Source: Marisediminitalea lipolytica
GTDB lineage: Bacteria; Pseudomonadota; Gammaproteobacteria; Enterobacterales; Alteromonadaceae
Reading direction: 5' to 3'
Length of the DNA: 62,475 nt
Assembly: GCF_001758465.1 (NCBI RefSeq)
Contig: NZ_MJIC01000013.1
Span: forward strand, 94,396 to 156,870
Shown one piece after another: positions 27,463 to 37,509 of the stretch. The notes below the pieces were generated by a model, which saw only the letters and a program-made list of their open reading frames with translations, was not told where the DNA came from and did not search any database. The translations under genes were made by a program, and so were the position numbers. Each line of letters begins with the position of its first letter. Position 1 is the stretch's first letter.

Positions 27463-28608
27463 ATGTCAGCGCCTCCACTTTGTAATATTACTTGCCCTCA
27501 GTGCGAAGCCAACGTAAACGTGCCAGCCTTGCATAATAAACAGCGGGCTGTCTGTCCTCGCTGCGGTTACACGCTTAGCATATATCATCGCAATGATATG
27601 CCGCTGGCACTGGCGTTGTCGATTTCGGCCATGATATTCCTGTTACTGTCCTTACCTTTTAATTTTTTGTCCTTTCGTGCCAACGGTCAGCAAAACAGTA
27701 TCGATTTACCCGGCGGTCTGCACGTGTTAATCGAGCAGGACTACTTTAGTCTGGCACTGATTACCGGCATGGCAACACTGGTACTACCCGGCCTGGTTCT
27801 TACTGGCCTCATCACGCTACTCACCGCCAGACTAACGGTAGCGCCACAGCCGTGGATGAAAACGCTGTTAAAGTGGGTAGAAGCTTTAATGCCCTGGAGT
27901 ATGGCCGAAATCTTTTTGCTCGGCACACTGGTGAGCCTCATCAAGATCACCTCGCTGGCCGACATCGCTATTGGTATGTCCTTTTACGCCTTTGTGCTGT
28001 TTAGTGTTTGTATGAGCGCCGCCTTGTTTTATTTTGATGATACCCGGCTGAAACTCTGGCTGTATAATGGCAACTTACCCTACATAGCACCGCTAACACC
28101 GCAATTATCCAGCTTAAGCATTCAGCGTACCTGGGCCTTGTTGTTTACCGCACTGATCCTGTATATTCCAGCCAATGCCCTGCCCATAATGACCACGGAA
28201 TTATTTGGCGATGCCGAACCTAACACCATTATGGGCGGCGTTATTTCACTGTGGCAAAGTGGCTCCTATCCGGTTGCACTGGTAATATTTTTTGCCAGTA
28301 TCGTGATCCCGGTGGGTAAACTGATTGTGCTTGCCCGACTGACTTATGCCGTGCAGTTTCACGAATTAAATAAGCCAGAACGGCAAATCCGTTATTACCG
28401 GTTTATTGAGTTTATTGGACGCTGGTCGATGATTGATGTATTTGTGGTTGCTATACTGGTGGCGCTGATCCAGCTTGGCAGCACGCTTTCAATTCATCCC
28501 GGTCCCGCCGCGCTGGCTTTTTGCGGATTGGTTTTTATTACCATGTTAGCAGCAATGACATTTGATTCCCGTTTAATCTGGCAGCAAAGGGACCGTGCAG
28601 ATTTATGA
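27463..28608 (+). CDS. pqiA: Paraquat-inducible protein A-like membrane protein
   Basis: PqiA is the inner-membrane subunit of the PqiABC intermembrane lipid-transport system. A rubredoxin-like zinc ribbon, CPQC (11-14) and CPRC (31-34), precedes two blocks of about four membrane helices each. Related PqiA proteins usually carry a second cysteine pair before the second block, but here that segment (about 205-215) contains no cysteine. The 381-aa length is shorter than E. coli PqiA. Its stop overlaps pqiB by 4 bp. Confidence 0.9.
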   Translation: MSAPPLCNITCPQCEANVNVPALHNKQRAVCPRCGYTLSIYHRNDMPLALALSISAMIFLLLSLPFNFLSFRANGQQNSIDLPGGLHVLIEQDYFSLALITGMATLVLPGLVLTGLITLLTARLTVAPQPWMKTLLKWVEALMPWSMAEIFLLGTLVSLIKITSLADIAIGMSFYAFVLFSVCMSAALFYFDDTRLKLWLYNGNLPYIAPLTPQLSSLSIQRTWALLFTALILYIPANALPIMTTELFGDAEPNTIMGGVISLWQSGSYPVALVIFFASIVIPVGKLIVLARLTYAVQFHELNKPERQIRYYRFIEFIGRWSMIDVFVVAILVALIQLGSTLSIHPGPAALAFCGLVFITMLAAMTFDSRLIWQQRDRADL

Positions 28609-30248
28609 CCGATAACGCAACCATAAAACCCACCACAAGAATCTCCAAAGTCTGGGTGATTCCTATTCTGGCGTTATTAGTGGGCGCCTGGATGGTCTAC
28701 TATCAATGGCAGAATCAAGGGCCGCTGATCACTATCGAGATGAGTTCGGCCAGCGGTATCGAAATTAACAAAACGCCGATTAAAGTTCGGGATCTTGAGG
28801 TTGGCCAGGTAAAAAAAATTGAGCTTAAACCTGAGCTTGATGGCGTGATTGTTACCGCCCGTCTGGAGAAAAGCGCCGCCCGGCTGTTAAATGAAAATAC
28901 CCGCTTCTGGCTGGTTGCTCCCCGGGTCTCTTTTTCCGAAGTATCAGGATTAAACACGTTATTATCCGGCAGCTTTATTGCCATGACAGCCGAACCAGGC
29001 GAGACCGAACTGGACCATTTTGTTGCTCTTGAGCGCCCTCCTGTTACCCCGCCTGGCACCCCAGGTCTGCACGTTAAACTGAGCAGTGCTACCGATGATC
29101 TCACTTACAAACCCGGTGATACTATTATCTATAAAGGGTTTAAAGTGGGCGAATTCGAAGAGGTTAATTTTGATGTGGATCTCGGCAAAATAGAATATCG
29201 CGCTTTTATTCATGCGCCGTATCACAAGCTAATAGACGAAAGCACCCGCTTTTGGAATGTTAGCGGCGTAAAGCTACAACTCGCCTCCAATGGCCTGACT
29301 ATCCAGACCGGCAGTCTGGAGACCTTGCTGGCGAATGGCGTTACCTTCGGTAATCCTCAGGGGGATGCGAAAGGCAAGCCCATCGAAAAAAACGCTTCCT
29401 TTATTATTTACGGTGATTACGATGCCGCTGCCGACGAAAGGTTTGGCTACGCCGCCCAGTATGTCTTACTGATAGACGAAAGTGTACGCGGACTCACGGT
29501 CGGCGCGCCGGTAGAATACCGGGGCCTGCAAATCGGTAAGGTTGCCGCTATTAACTCCGACCAAATCGAACTGGGCAGTCTGTTAGATGACGCCTACCCC
29601 ATCCCCGTGCTGCTTAACATTTATCCGGGCAAAGCCCGCCTGGAAGACAGCGAAGAGGGTCTGACTTTTTTAAGAAATCGCCTGTCCCGTTGGATTCATA
29701 AGGATCTGCGCGCCACCTTAAGAATGGGGAACGTGTTAACCGGCGGTTTGTATGTCGATTTACAACATGTTGAACAACCCAAGGCAACCAGGAAGCTGCA
29801 GGTCAATGGCATTGACGTTATCCCAACGGTATCCAGCGAATTTACTCAGCTCACGCAAAAAGCGGATGCCATTTTAGATAAAATGAATGCACTGCCACTG
29901 GAAGCGCTGATTGAAGATATTACCAATGTGGTGGCTACCCTCAAGGCAGCCGCGAAGTCGGTTGATGCCACCAGCCAAAAATTTGATAAAACCATTTCAG
30001 CCTTTGACACCGACAAGCTTAACGGCCAGATTCAGCACAGTCTCAACGCTTTTGAAGAGCTGCTACAGCATTATTCAGAAGGCGGACTGAGTAAAGCAGA
30101 GATAGCGGAAACCGTTGACTCACTGCAGGAAACCCTGCGCTCAGTACAACCGCTGTTAATGCAGCTTAACCGTACACCAAACGGGCTGATTTTTTCCGAC
30201 AACGCAGAGATCAATATTCAACCCCGGGTCAAGGAGAACAACCAATGA
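28605..30248 (+). CDS. pqiB: MCE-domain protein PqiB
   Basis: PqiB (547 aa) is anchored by one N-terminal helix (about 17-36) and has three periplasmic MCE domains. The repeated motif appears as TPIKVRDLEVGQVKKIEL, DTIIYKGFKVGEFEEVNF and APVEYRGLQIGKVAAINS. A C-terminal helical region (about 410-530) probably forms the coiled-coil needle. It spans the periplasm to carry lipids between membranes. ATGA overlaps link it to pqiA and pqiC. Confidence 0.94.
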   Translation: MTDNATIKPTTRISKVWVIPILALLVGAWMVYYQWQNQGPLITIEMSSASGIEINKTPIKVRDLEVGQVKKIELKPELDGVIVTARLEKSAARLLNENTRFWLVAPRVSFSEVSGLNTLLSGSFIAMTAEPGETELDHFVALERPPVTPPGTPGLHVKLSSATDDLTYKPGDTIIYKGFKVGEFEEVNFDVDLGKIEYRAFIHAPYHKLIDESTRFWNVSGVKLQLASNGLTIQTGSLETLLANGVTFGNPQGDAKGKPIEKNASFIIYGDYDAAADERFGYAAQYVLLIDESVRGLTVGAPVEYRGLQIGKVAAINSDQIELGSLLDDAYPIPVLLNIYPGKARLEDSEEGLTFLRNRLSRWIHKDLRATLRMGNVLTGGLYVDLQHVEQPKATRKLQVNGIDVIPTVSSEFTQLTQKADAILDKMNALPLEALIEDITNVVATLKAAAKSVDATSQKFDKTISAFDTDKLNGQIQHSLNAFEELLQHYSEGGLSKAEIAETVDSLQETLRSVQPLLMQLNRTPNGLIFSDNAEINIQPRVKENNQ

Positions 30249-30847
30249 GAAACTGGCTACTGGTACTGCTGCTGGGGGCGTTGAGCGCATGTAGCAGTAA
30301 ACCCATTTCACTTAATTACTATCTGTTACACGACCCGGGTCAAAGTCTTTCCCAGCCGAGTCGGGATATCAGCGCACAGCCCACTGTTTTTCTGCGTACC
30401 TTAACCGTGCCGACTTACCTGAAGCAGCGTAATTTAAGCTTACAGCTCAGCGCCAGTCAGCTGCATTTTGCCCCGGACCACCTGTGGGCCGAGCCTTTTG
30501 ATAACGATTTAACCATGGCTTTTGGTGAAGCCTTATCATTGCAACACAGTGTTCGCCTCAGAGCCCAAAGCCAGTGGACAAACCCGGCCCAAACCGAGTA
30601 TATTTTAGACATTCAGATAGATGATTTTATCACCACCTATCTGGGCGATTTGGTGCTAAAAGGCACGTTCAGGCTTCAGGCACCAGACTCACAGGCACCT
30701 CAACTGATTCAGTTTAACTATCAGCTCCCACTTGAATCAGACGGGTTTGCCCAGGCAGTAGCGCAAATGCGCATACTGGTAAACCAACTTGCTAAAGATG
30801 TAGTAGCCAAACTTGAAGCAAACTCAGAATCAACACAGCCGGATTAA
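30245..30847 (+). CDS. pqiC: Outer-membrane lipoprotein PqiC (ABC-type auxiliary family)
   Basis: This 200-aa lipoprotein has a clear lipobox LSAC with the lipidated cysteine at residue 16. The mature part is of the PqiC/YmbA type (LNYYLLHD, PTVFLRTLTVPTYLKQRNL, DHLWAEPFDNDLTMAF). It should sit on the inner face of the outer membrane as the partner of PqiB. The last 35 bp overlap the proposed start of the diguanylate cyclase gene. Confidence 0.92.
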   Translation: MRNWLLVLLLGALSACSSKPISLNYYLLHDPGQSLSQPSRDISAQPTVFLRTLTVPTYLKQRNLSLQLSASQLHFAPDHLWAEPFDNDLTMAFGEALSLQHSVRLRAQSQWTNPAQTEYILDIQIDDFITTYLGDLVLKGTFRLQAPDSQAPQLIQFNYQLPLESDGFAQAVAQMRILVNQLAKDVVAKLEANSESTQPD

Positions 30848-31952
30848 ACGGTTTTACCACAGTCTTATTCTTAGTGGCTGTCGGGAAGAACACGACGAGG
30901 ATACCCGTCGTAAAATTGTCGTTATTAATCTGTTTGCCATTGTGGGAATGTCGATAACCCTGGTGCTGGGTATCAATGCAGTGCTAACCCGTGATGATAT
31001 TCTGGGTATCGTTTTACTTGTCTCCTCGGCCATGTTTGGCTTGTGCAAAGGCATCCTGCTCCACAGCAAATTACAACACAGCCATGTAATTGCGCCAGCG
31101 ATGCTGGTTACCTGCCTGATGTTTTTAATGCTTTACCTGGTAGCGCAAGGCGGGGTAGCGGGTACCGGTCCGTTATGGATTTTTGTTTTACCGCCGGTGG
31201 CAATGTTTTTTTCAGGCATACGCTACGGCGTGTTATTTGTTGGCCTGTTTATGGCGTTTTGCATCCTGATCCTGTTTTATCCCGACGATGCCTTACTGGG
31301 AGTGAATTACAGCCATGAGTTCAGAGTGCGTTTGTTATTGTCTTTTGCCACTGTCACGTTTTTATCTGCCTTTTACGAACACAGCCGCCAAACCAGCTTC
31401 ACTATCATCCGTGACATCAGCGAAAAGTTTGAACGCCAGGCGCTGTTTGATGCCCTCACCCAGTTACTCAACCGACGGGGAATACAAAAGTTAATCACCC
31501 ATGAGACCAACCGGGCCCAACGCCAAAAGGAACCGCTGTCGGTGGTTTTATGCGACATCGACCGCTTTAAGCAGGTAAACGATAACTATGGTCATGATGG
31601 TGGCGATATCGTACTGGAACATGTTGCCAGATTATTCGAAAGCGCCATCCGCAAACAAGATGCGGTTGCCCGGTGGGGAGGCGAAGAGTTTTTGTTTGTC
31701 TTACCGACAACCGACGAAACGAATGCCACCATCCTTGCCGAAAAAATACGCCAGCACCTGGCCAACACCCCCGTTAACGTAGGCGACACCTCGCTCACAG
31801 TGACCGCTAGCTTTGGCGTGGCTGAGTTACAGCTTAGTAGCGGATTGGATCAAGCACTCTCGTTAGCCGACAAAGCCTTATATTTAGCCAAAGAAAAGGG
31901 TCGTAATAAGGTCGTTTCTGCGTCATCATTAGGTACTATGGCAGAGGTCTAG
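30813..31952 (+). CDS. Membrane diguanylate cyclase
   Basis: This 379-aa protein has about six membrane helices (about 35-195) and a C-terminal GGDEF domain. The active site is GGEEF (289-293), preceded by RKQD, a canonical RxxD inhibitory site. The membrane part is not a recognised sensor family. The start is uncertain: TTG at 30813 lies inside pqiC without a good ribosome-binding site, and no ATG occurs before the first helix. Overlap with pqiC implies cotranscription with pqiABC. Confidence 0.85.
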   Translation: MKQTQNQHSRIKRFYHSLILSGCREEHDEDTRRKIVVINLFAIVGMSITLVLGINAVLTRDDILGIVLLVSSAMFGLCKGILLHSKLQHSHVIAPAMLVTCLMFLMLYLVAQGGVAGTGPLWIFVLPPVAMFFSGIRYGVLFVGLFMAFCILILFYPDDALLGVNYSHEFRVRLLLSFATVTFLSAFYEHSRQTSFTIIRDISEKFERQALFDALTQLLNRRGIQKLITHETNRAQRQKEPLSVVLCDIDRFKQVNDNYGHDGGDIVLEHVARLFESAIRKQDAVARWGGEEFLFVLPTTDETNATILAEKIRQHLANTPVNVGDTSLTVTASFGVAELQLSSGLDQALSLADKALYLAKEKGRNKVVSASSLGTMAEV

Positions 31953-32061
31953 GTTTCTGAAAATCTGGTTGCTTAACTTACGGTTACACCTGATCAACGT
32001 TCCGGCTTCGCCAAAAACTACATAATAACCTGAGCAATAACAGGAAGCGGGAACAGCTGTG

Positions 32062-33222
32062 ATGAAATGGATAAAAAGACTCTCCCCGGTCGCTATTTTA
32101 ATAGTGGGAATTGTTGTGATGAAAGGGGTTGCGGCGCTTGGTGACAGCGAAGCTCAACCTGAATCAATCGATACACGTCCAAGTGTACAGGTCACCAATC
32201 TTCAACCAACTTCATATTCGGTTACTATCGAGGGCTTTGGTGAGCTGGCACCGTTGGAATCTACCAGTCTGTCTGCGCAGGTCAGTGGCGAAGTCACTTA
32301 CTGGCATCCTCAGTTTATTGCCGGCGGACAAGTTAAAAGCGGCACGGTATTATTCAGTATCGAGAAAGACACTTACGAAGCGGCGCTACTGCAGGCACAG
32401 GCCAACCTGGCTGCCGCTGAAGCAGCGTTAATAGAAGAAGAAGCGCTGGCAGAAGTTGCCAAACAAGAAGCCGCTAATTTGCCTAAATCACGATTTACTG
32501 TTACAGATTTATATTTGCGCAAGCCACAGATTTTAAGTGCCCAGGCGGCAGTAAAAGCAGCTCAGGCGCAGCTTAAAATTGCTAAACGCGATCTGGCCAA
32601 CTGTGATGTAACAGCCCCTTATGATGCCCTTATTGTAAGTCGCAATATCGGTAAAGGTGATTTTGTTAATACCGGCACCATGGTTGCCCAGCTTTTTAAT
32701 ATTGAAACAGCTGAAGTGACTTTCCCGGTTGCCCGCTTTGATCAGATTTTCTTACCTCAGAACTTAACCCAAATCGCTGCTGAACTGACTCAGGTGAACC
32801 GCAGTGACGACGCCATAACCCGTATTGGCATGCTTAACCGTGAAACCGGTTTAGTGGACGCCGATACCCGCATGACCCATCTGGTTGCCCGGATAGACGA
32901 TCCTTACGGGCTTAAAACAGATGCACCTGTGCTGCGTTTTGGTTCTTACGTCAAAGTGACCTTCACCGGCCGCACGCTGGAAAACGTGTATAAACTGCCG
33001 CAGGAGTTGATTACGCGCCGGCAGCTGTGGATCCTTGACGACGAGGATCGCCTGCAATCGGTGCCGGTTGAAGTGCTGCGCGAAGAAGGCAGTTTCTTTT
33101 ACTTTCATGCTGATATCGATGCTTCGGCACGGATTGTCATGACGCTCCCGGAATACCCGCAAAACGGCATGGCCGTTAAAGTGGTAGACGGCACCAGTGG
33201 TCTGGTTGCCAGTCAACAATAA
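32062..33222 (+). CDS. RND efflux periplasmic adaptor (membrane fusion protein)
   Basis: This 386-aa adaptor has an N-terminal membrane anchor (about 5-25), a lipoyl half-motif near STSLSAQVSGEVTYW, an alpha-helical hairpin rich in Ala and Gln (about 105-180), and a beta-barrel region. It links the following inner-membrane pump to an outer-membrane channel, which is not encoded here. I prefer ATG 32062 over the GTG immediately before it. The pump gene follows 18 bp later. Confidence 0.9.
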   Translation: MKWIKRLSPVAILIVGIVVMKGVAALGDSEAQPESIDTRPSVQVTNLQPTSYSVTIEGFGELAPLESTSLSAQVSGEVTYWHPQFIAGGQVKSGTVLFSIEKDTYEAALLQAQANLAAAEAALIEEEALAEVAKQEAANLPKSRFTVTDLYLRKPQILSAQAAVKAAQAQLKIAKRDLANCDVTAPYDALIVSRNIGKGDFVNTGTMVAQLFNIETAEVTFPVARFDQIFLPQNLTQIAAELTQVNRSDDAITRIGMLNRETGLVDADTRMTHLVARIDDPYGLKTDAPVLRFGSYVKVTFTGRTLENVYKLPQELITRRQLWILDDEDRLQSVPVEVLREEGSFFYFHADIDASARIVMTLPEYPQNGMAVKVVDGTSGLVASQQ

Positions 33223-33240
33223 CAAACGGAATAAAGCGCT

Positions 33241-36200
33241 ATGAAAGATCCATTAGATACCCAAACGGGCATGATCGCCTGGTTTGCGCGCAATCCGGTT
33301 GCTGCCAACCTGCTGATGCTGTTTATCCTGGTCATGGGCTTAGTAAGTTATTTTACTATCCAGCGCCAGATGTTCCCGAACATCGAAATCAATTACATTA
33401 ATATATCAGCGTCTTACCTTGGCGCATCCCCCCAGGAAATTGAAGAAAGCATCCTGATAAAAATAGAGGAAAACCTCAAGGATGTCAGTGAGATAAAGCG
33501 CATGATATCGCGCTCTTTCCGAAATAACGGACGTATTTCACTGGAAATCGATCAGGATGCCGAATTGCCCGAAATCCTCGATAAAGTAAAACTCAGGGTC
33601 GACAGCATTGCGACCTTCCCTTCAGGCATGGAGCCGGTCACGATTTCCCAGGTCGAGTTTCAGCAGGACGTGATTGAAATGGCCCTTACCGGCGATATCC
33701 CGTTAACCGAACTCAAGCCCATAGCCAACGAGATTGAAGACGAGTTATTACAGGTAGGCACTATTTCCATTGCCAATGCCCGGGTCCCGCTGGACGAAAT
33801 CGCCATAGAAATTAAACCTGAGCTGTTGCGTATGTACGGCCTGACTATCGCCGATGTGTCAGCCGCCATTAATCAGTATTCCGCCAATATTTCTGCCGGT
33901 CAGCTTCGTACGGATGCCGGTTTGGTGTCGGTTCGTATTGAAAGTCAGTTTTATGATGGCGAGGAATTTGCCAGTATCCCGGTAAAAATCGGGGCTGATG
34001 GCGCCCAGGTGTTACTGTCAGATATTGCCGACATTAAGGATGAGTTTACTGAAGGCGAGCGCTATTTTCGATTCAGCGGCAAAAACGCGGTCATCATCGA
34101 TATTAAAGCCACTAAATTTCAGAATATCATTCCGGTTGCCCAAACCGTTAAAGCATACATGGAGCACAAAAATAGTGAACTACCGGCAGGTCTTGAGCTG
34201 AAAGAGCTTTATGACATGACCTATTACCTGAATGCCCGTTTAAATATGATGCTGCAAAACCTGTTACAAGGGTCCATTCTGGTAGCGCTGATGCTAACCA
34301 TTTTCCTGCGCTTCCGCCTGGCTTTCTGGGTTATGGTGGGCTTACCCTTATGTTTTCTGGGCGCGGTAATGCTAATGCCAGTATTTGGTGTCAGTATTAA
34401 TATTCTCTCACTGTTTGCCTTTATCATGGTGCTGGGGATAGTCGTTGACGACGCTATTGTAATAGGCGAAAGCGCCTATTCCGAAATAGAACGCAAAGGC
34501 ACTGGTATAGATAACGTGATACGCGGTGCTAAACGGGTTGCTACGCCCGCAACCTTTGGTGTTTTAACCACCATAGCGGTATTTGCTCCGTTTATTTTAA
34601 GTAGCGGCCCCGACAGTGCCTTTTTTTACAATATTGCCGTTGTGGTGTCGTTATGTCTGGTATTCAGCTTAATTGAGTCCAAACTGATCCTGCCTGCTCA
34701 CGTTGCCGGCATTCACTTTAAGCCGGTTAAACCCACCAGCTGGCGGGCAAAGTTCAACAACCGCTTTAATCAGTTTGTTAACGGTCCCTACTACCGCACC
34801 GTCAGCAAAGCGATTGAATGGCGCTGGTCGGTACTGATGCTCTTCATTTCCCTGCTACTGCTTGGTGTTGGTTTGATTCAGGGGAATTTTGTGCGCATGA
34901 TCCCGCAGCCTAAAGCGCCCCATGATTTCCCCATGATTGAAATCGAAATGAACGAGAACGTGTCGGATTTTGCCACTATTGAAGCGCTCAAAACCATCGA
35001 AAATACCATTCGTAAGGTTGAAGCCCAAACCATTGAAGAGTTTGGCAGTGGCATGCTGCGGGATATTGTGTCGTTTAACGAAACCCGCTCTGAAGCCCGA
35101 ATTGTTGCGCCGCTGGTGGATGAAGAAGCACGCCATTTCAGTACCTTTGAATTATCCCGGCGCTGGCGTGAAGCCATGCCTGTTATCGCGGGTATGAAAA
35201 GTATCACCATAATTGATGATATTAACCAAAGCGGTGACAACGGTGAGTTTGCCTACTTGCTTTATGGTGCCGACATCAACATGCTCAATGAGGCAGGCCG
35301 TCGCTTTATCCAGTTATTACAGGACCAAAAAGGCGTTTACGATATCAGTTCGTCGATTGACCCGAGCAGCAAAGAAATCCGCATGTCTTTACTGCCTGCA
35401 GCTTACGAGCTAGACCTTTCCCTGCGAGACATTGCCAATCAGGTCGGTTTTAGTTTTTATGGTGGCGAAGCCCAGCGTGTTATCCGCAATGGTGAGGAAG
35501 TGCGTGTCATGGTGCGCTACCCACGCATGACCCGCGAACAATTTTCGGCACTAAAATACACCATTATCAGTACGCCTGCCAGCGAAGAAGTTATGCTGGG
35601 TGATGTGGTAGAGCTCACCGAGCAGCCCGGTATCAGCTATATCCGCCGCGAGGACGGCTATCGTAGCGTGTACGTATTTGGTTCTATCGATGAAGAAGCG
35701 GTAGAGCCCAACGAACTGGTTGAGAATATCGACGAAAACCTGCTGCCGCAGTTGCTTGAAGAATTCCCACAAGTTCAGACCCAGTTGGGTGGCGACATTG
35801 AAGAACAGCAGGCGCAGCAGGATGAACAGGTGATGTTTTTCGCTGCCGCGATGATTATCATTTATATACTGTTAGCCGTACCGCTTAAAAGTTACGGCCA
35901 GCCGATCATTATTATGTCGGTTATCCCTTTTAGTATGACTGGTGCTATTTATGCTCACTTCTTACTTGACCTTGAACTGAGCATGTTCTCCACATTCGGC
36001 CTGATTGCAGCGGCCGGGGTGGTTATCAACGATTCACTGGTAATGACAGATTATATAAATCAACGCCGCGCGGAGGGCTATTCTATTCTGGAAGCCGCTC
36101 AGCAGGCGGGCAGTGCTCGTTTCAGAGCGATCACGCTAACTTCAATTACCACTTTTGCCGGGGTAACGCCGCTGTTATTTGAAACCAGCCTGCAGGCGCA

Positions 36201-36384
36201 ATTTGTTATTCCAATGGCAGCAGCTCTGGGCTCTGCCGTATTGTACGCGACCCTGGTTACGCTGATTCTGGTGCCTTGCCTGTACCTTATCCTGCAGGAT
36301 ATTGGCATTGCCGGTAAGACCGTCTTTAATGTTATCGTTACGCGAATAACCGCTTTAAAACGAAAGCCTTCCCAAGCGTCCTAG
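33241..36384 (+). CDS. RND-family efflux pump permease (HAE1/AcrB type)
   Basis: This 1047-aa proton-driven pump has 12 membrane helices and two large periplasmic loops. The proton-relay aspartates lie in LGIVVDDAIVIGE in helix 4, and the second half has GLIAAAGVVINDSLVMTDYIN. The loops are divergent from AcrB, so the substrate cannot be assigned. It forms an operon with the adaptor gene upstream and ends at a terminator. Confidence 0.93.
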   Translation: MKDPLDTQTGMIAWFARNPVAANLLMLFILVMGLVSYFTIQRQMFPNIEINYINISASYLGASPQEIEESILIKIEENLKDVSEIKRMISRSFRNNGRISLEIDQDAELPEILDKVKLRVDSIATFPSGMEPVTISQVEFQQDVIEMALTGDIPLTELKPIANEIEDELLQVGTISIANARVPLDEIAIEIKPELLRMYGLTIADVSAAINQYSANISAGQLRTDAGLVSVRIESQFYDGEEFASIPVKIGADGAQVLLSDIADIKDEFTEGERYFRFSGKNAVIIDIKATKFQNIIPVAQTVKAYMEHKNSELPAGLELKELYDMTYYLNARLNMMLQNLLQGSILVALMLTIFLRFRLAFWVMVGLPLCFLGAVMLMPVFGVSINILSLFAFIMVLGIVVDDAIVIGESAYSEIERKGTGIDNVIRGAKRVATPATFGVLTTIAVFAPFILSSGPDSAFFYNIAVVVSLCLVFSLIESKLILPAHVAGIHFKPVKPTSWRAKFNNRFNQFVNGPYYRTVSKAIEWRWSVLMLFISLLLLGVGLIQGNFVRMIPQPKAPHDFPMIEIEMNENVSDFATIEALKTIENTIRKVEAQTIEEFGSGMLRDIVSFNETRSEARIVAPLVDEEARHFSTFELSRRWREAMPVIAGMKSITIIDDINQSGDNGEFAYLLYGADINMLNEAGRRFIQLLQDQKGVYDISSSIDPSSKEIRMSLLPAAYELDLSLRDIANQVGFSFYGGEAQRVIRNGEEVRVMVRYPRMTREQFSALKYTIISTPASEEVMLGDVVELTEQPGISYIRREDGYRSVYVFGSIDEEAVEPNELVENIDENLLPQLLEEFPQVQTQLGGDIEEQQAQQDEQVMFFAAAMIIIYILLAVPLKSYGQPIIIMSVIPFSMTGAIYAHFLLDLELSMFSTFGLIAAAGVVINDSLVMTDYINQRRAEGYSILEAAQQAGSARFRAITLTSITTFAGVTPLLFETSLQAQFVIPMAAALGSAVLYATLVTLILVPCLYLILQDIGIAGKTVFNVIVTRITALKRKPSQAS

Positions 36385-36386
36385 TC

Positions 36387-36419
36387 AAAGGGCTGCTTCG
36401 GTAACGCAGCAGCCCTTTT
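36387..36419 (+). terminator. Rho-independent terminator after the RND operon
   Basis: AAAGGGCTGC (36387-36396) pairs with GCAGCCCTTT (36409-36418), followed by T and A residues, just past the pump stop codon. Confidence 0.8.
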
Positions 36420-36470
36420 AACCACACTATTTGTGTTTGTCGCGGCTATCAACACAGGAACCCAACGACT

Positions 36471-36959
36471 ATGAGTATTACTATCAGACCAGCAGTGCTC
36501 GAAGACACCGACACAATCCTGCATTTTATTAAAGAGCTGGCCATCTACGAAAAAGCCGAGCATGAAGCTAAGGCTACACCGGCTCACATTCACAATACCC
36601 TGTTTTGTGAGACCCCTAACGCCCACGGTCTTATCTGCGAACAGGACGGCCAGGCCATCGGGTTTGCCATCTATTTTTTCAGTTATTCTACCTGGCAGGG
36701 ACAATACGGTATTTATCTGGAAGATCTGTACGTATCGCCACAAAGCCGAGGATTAGGCGCAGGCAAAAAGCTACTTACTCATTTAGCTGGTATCGCTCTG
36801 GCCAAAGACTGTGGGCGATTTGAATGGAGTGTGCTCGACTGGAATCAGCCAGCTATCGATTTTTATGATTCGCTGGGAGCGAAACCGCAGGGGGAATGGA
36901 TCCGCTACCGTCTTGACGGTGATGCGCTAAAAGCCCTGGGCGCGCAGGCTGAGCTTTAG
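36471..36959 (+). CDS. GNAT acetyltransferase (diamine/SSAT-like)
   Basis: This 162-aa GNAT resembles the spermidine/spermine or thialysine acetyltransferase group. The features are ITIRPAVLEDTDTILHFIKELAIYE at the N-terminus, YLEDLYVSPQSRGLGAGKKLL (acetyl-CoA loop) and WNQPAIDFYDSLGA. A polyamine-like substrate is inferred from similarity only. It is a single gene between a terminator and the convergent CBS gene, with a 2-bp gap. Confidence 0.88.
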   Translation: MSITIRPAVLEDTDTILHFIKELAIYEKAEHEAKATPAHIHNTLFCETPNAHGLICEQDGQAIGFAIYFFSYSTWQGQYGIYLEDLYVSPQSRGLGAGKKLLTHLAGIALAKDCGRFEWSVLDWNQPAIDFYDSLGAKPQGEWIRYRLDGDALKALGAQAEL

Positions 36960-36961
36960 CC

Positions 36962-37384
36962 CTAACTTCGGCGCTTTTGCACAGAAGCGCCGAAATAGCG
37001 AAATATATCCCGCCAGCTCACAATACCGATGGGCTTTTCGTTTTCGTCAATTACCGGCAAACAGGAAATTTTGTGGGTATTAAACAACTCTATGGCTTTG
37101 ACCATGCTATCGGTGGCTTTGAGAGTAATCACTTCCCGCGTCATAATTTGATGCACTTTACGCTCCAGGGTAGCGCGATCGCGGATCCGCTCGCTGATAC
37201 TGTCAATAAAAGGGCTGATGGCTTTTAAATAATCCCGGTCAGAAATCACCCCCACCAGTTTATCCTCTTCGACCACCAACAGATGGTGAAACCCGCTGGC
37301 TTCAAAGATTTCCCTGACCACAGCCAATGAATCATCCATGTGAACAGTAACGACCCGATGAGTCATTACGCTGGGAATACTCAT
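36962..37384 (-). CDS. CBS-domain pair protein
   Basis: The 140-aa protein is essentially two CBS motifs (about 1-60 and 75-135), each with the GVISDRDYL or GIVSWRDIF signature, so it should bind adenine nucleotides as a regulator. No effector domain is attached. A 10-bp inverted repeat (36967-36976 with 36985-36994) lies in its last codons; it lacks a T-run but may help separate the convergent transcripts. Confidence 0.9.
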   Translation of the reverse strand: MSIPSVMTHRVVTVHMDDSLAVVREIFEASGFHHLLVVEEDKLVGVISDRDYLKAISPFIDSISERIRDRATLERKVHQIMTREVITLKATDSMVKAIELFNTHKISCLPVIDENEKPIGIVSWRDIFRYFGASVQKRRS

Positions 37385-37509
37385 TTAAGTGACCTCTCAA
37401 ATTAAACAGCCCAACCATTAGTCCCACCATGATTAGTGGAAAATTTACCGGTAGCGTGCAATATTAAGTTATCAATTATATAGCACTAGTTTAAAGTCAA
37501 GGATGTCAA

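Noticed and set aside
36967..36994. Terminator between the GNAT and CBS genes
   Set aside because: The 10-bp stem is good, but neither strand has a T-run after it, and it lies in the CBS coding end. It is noted only as a hairpin.
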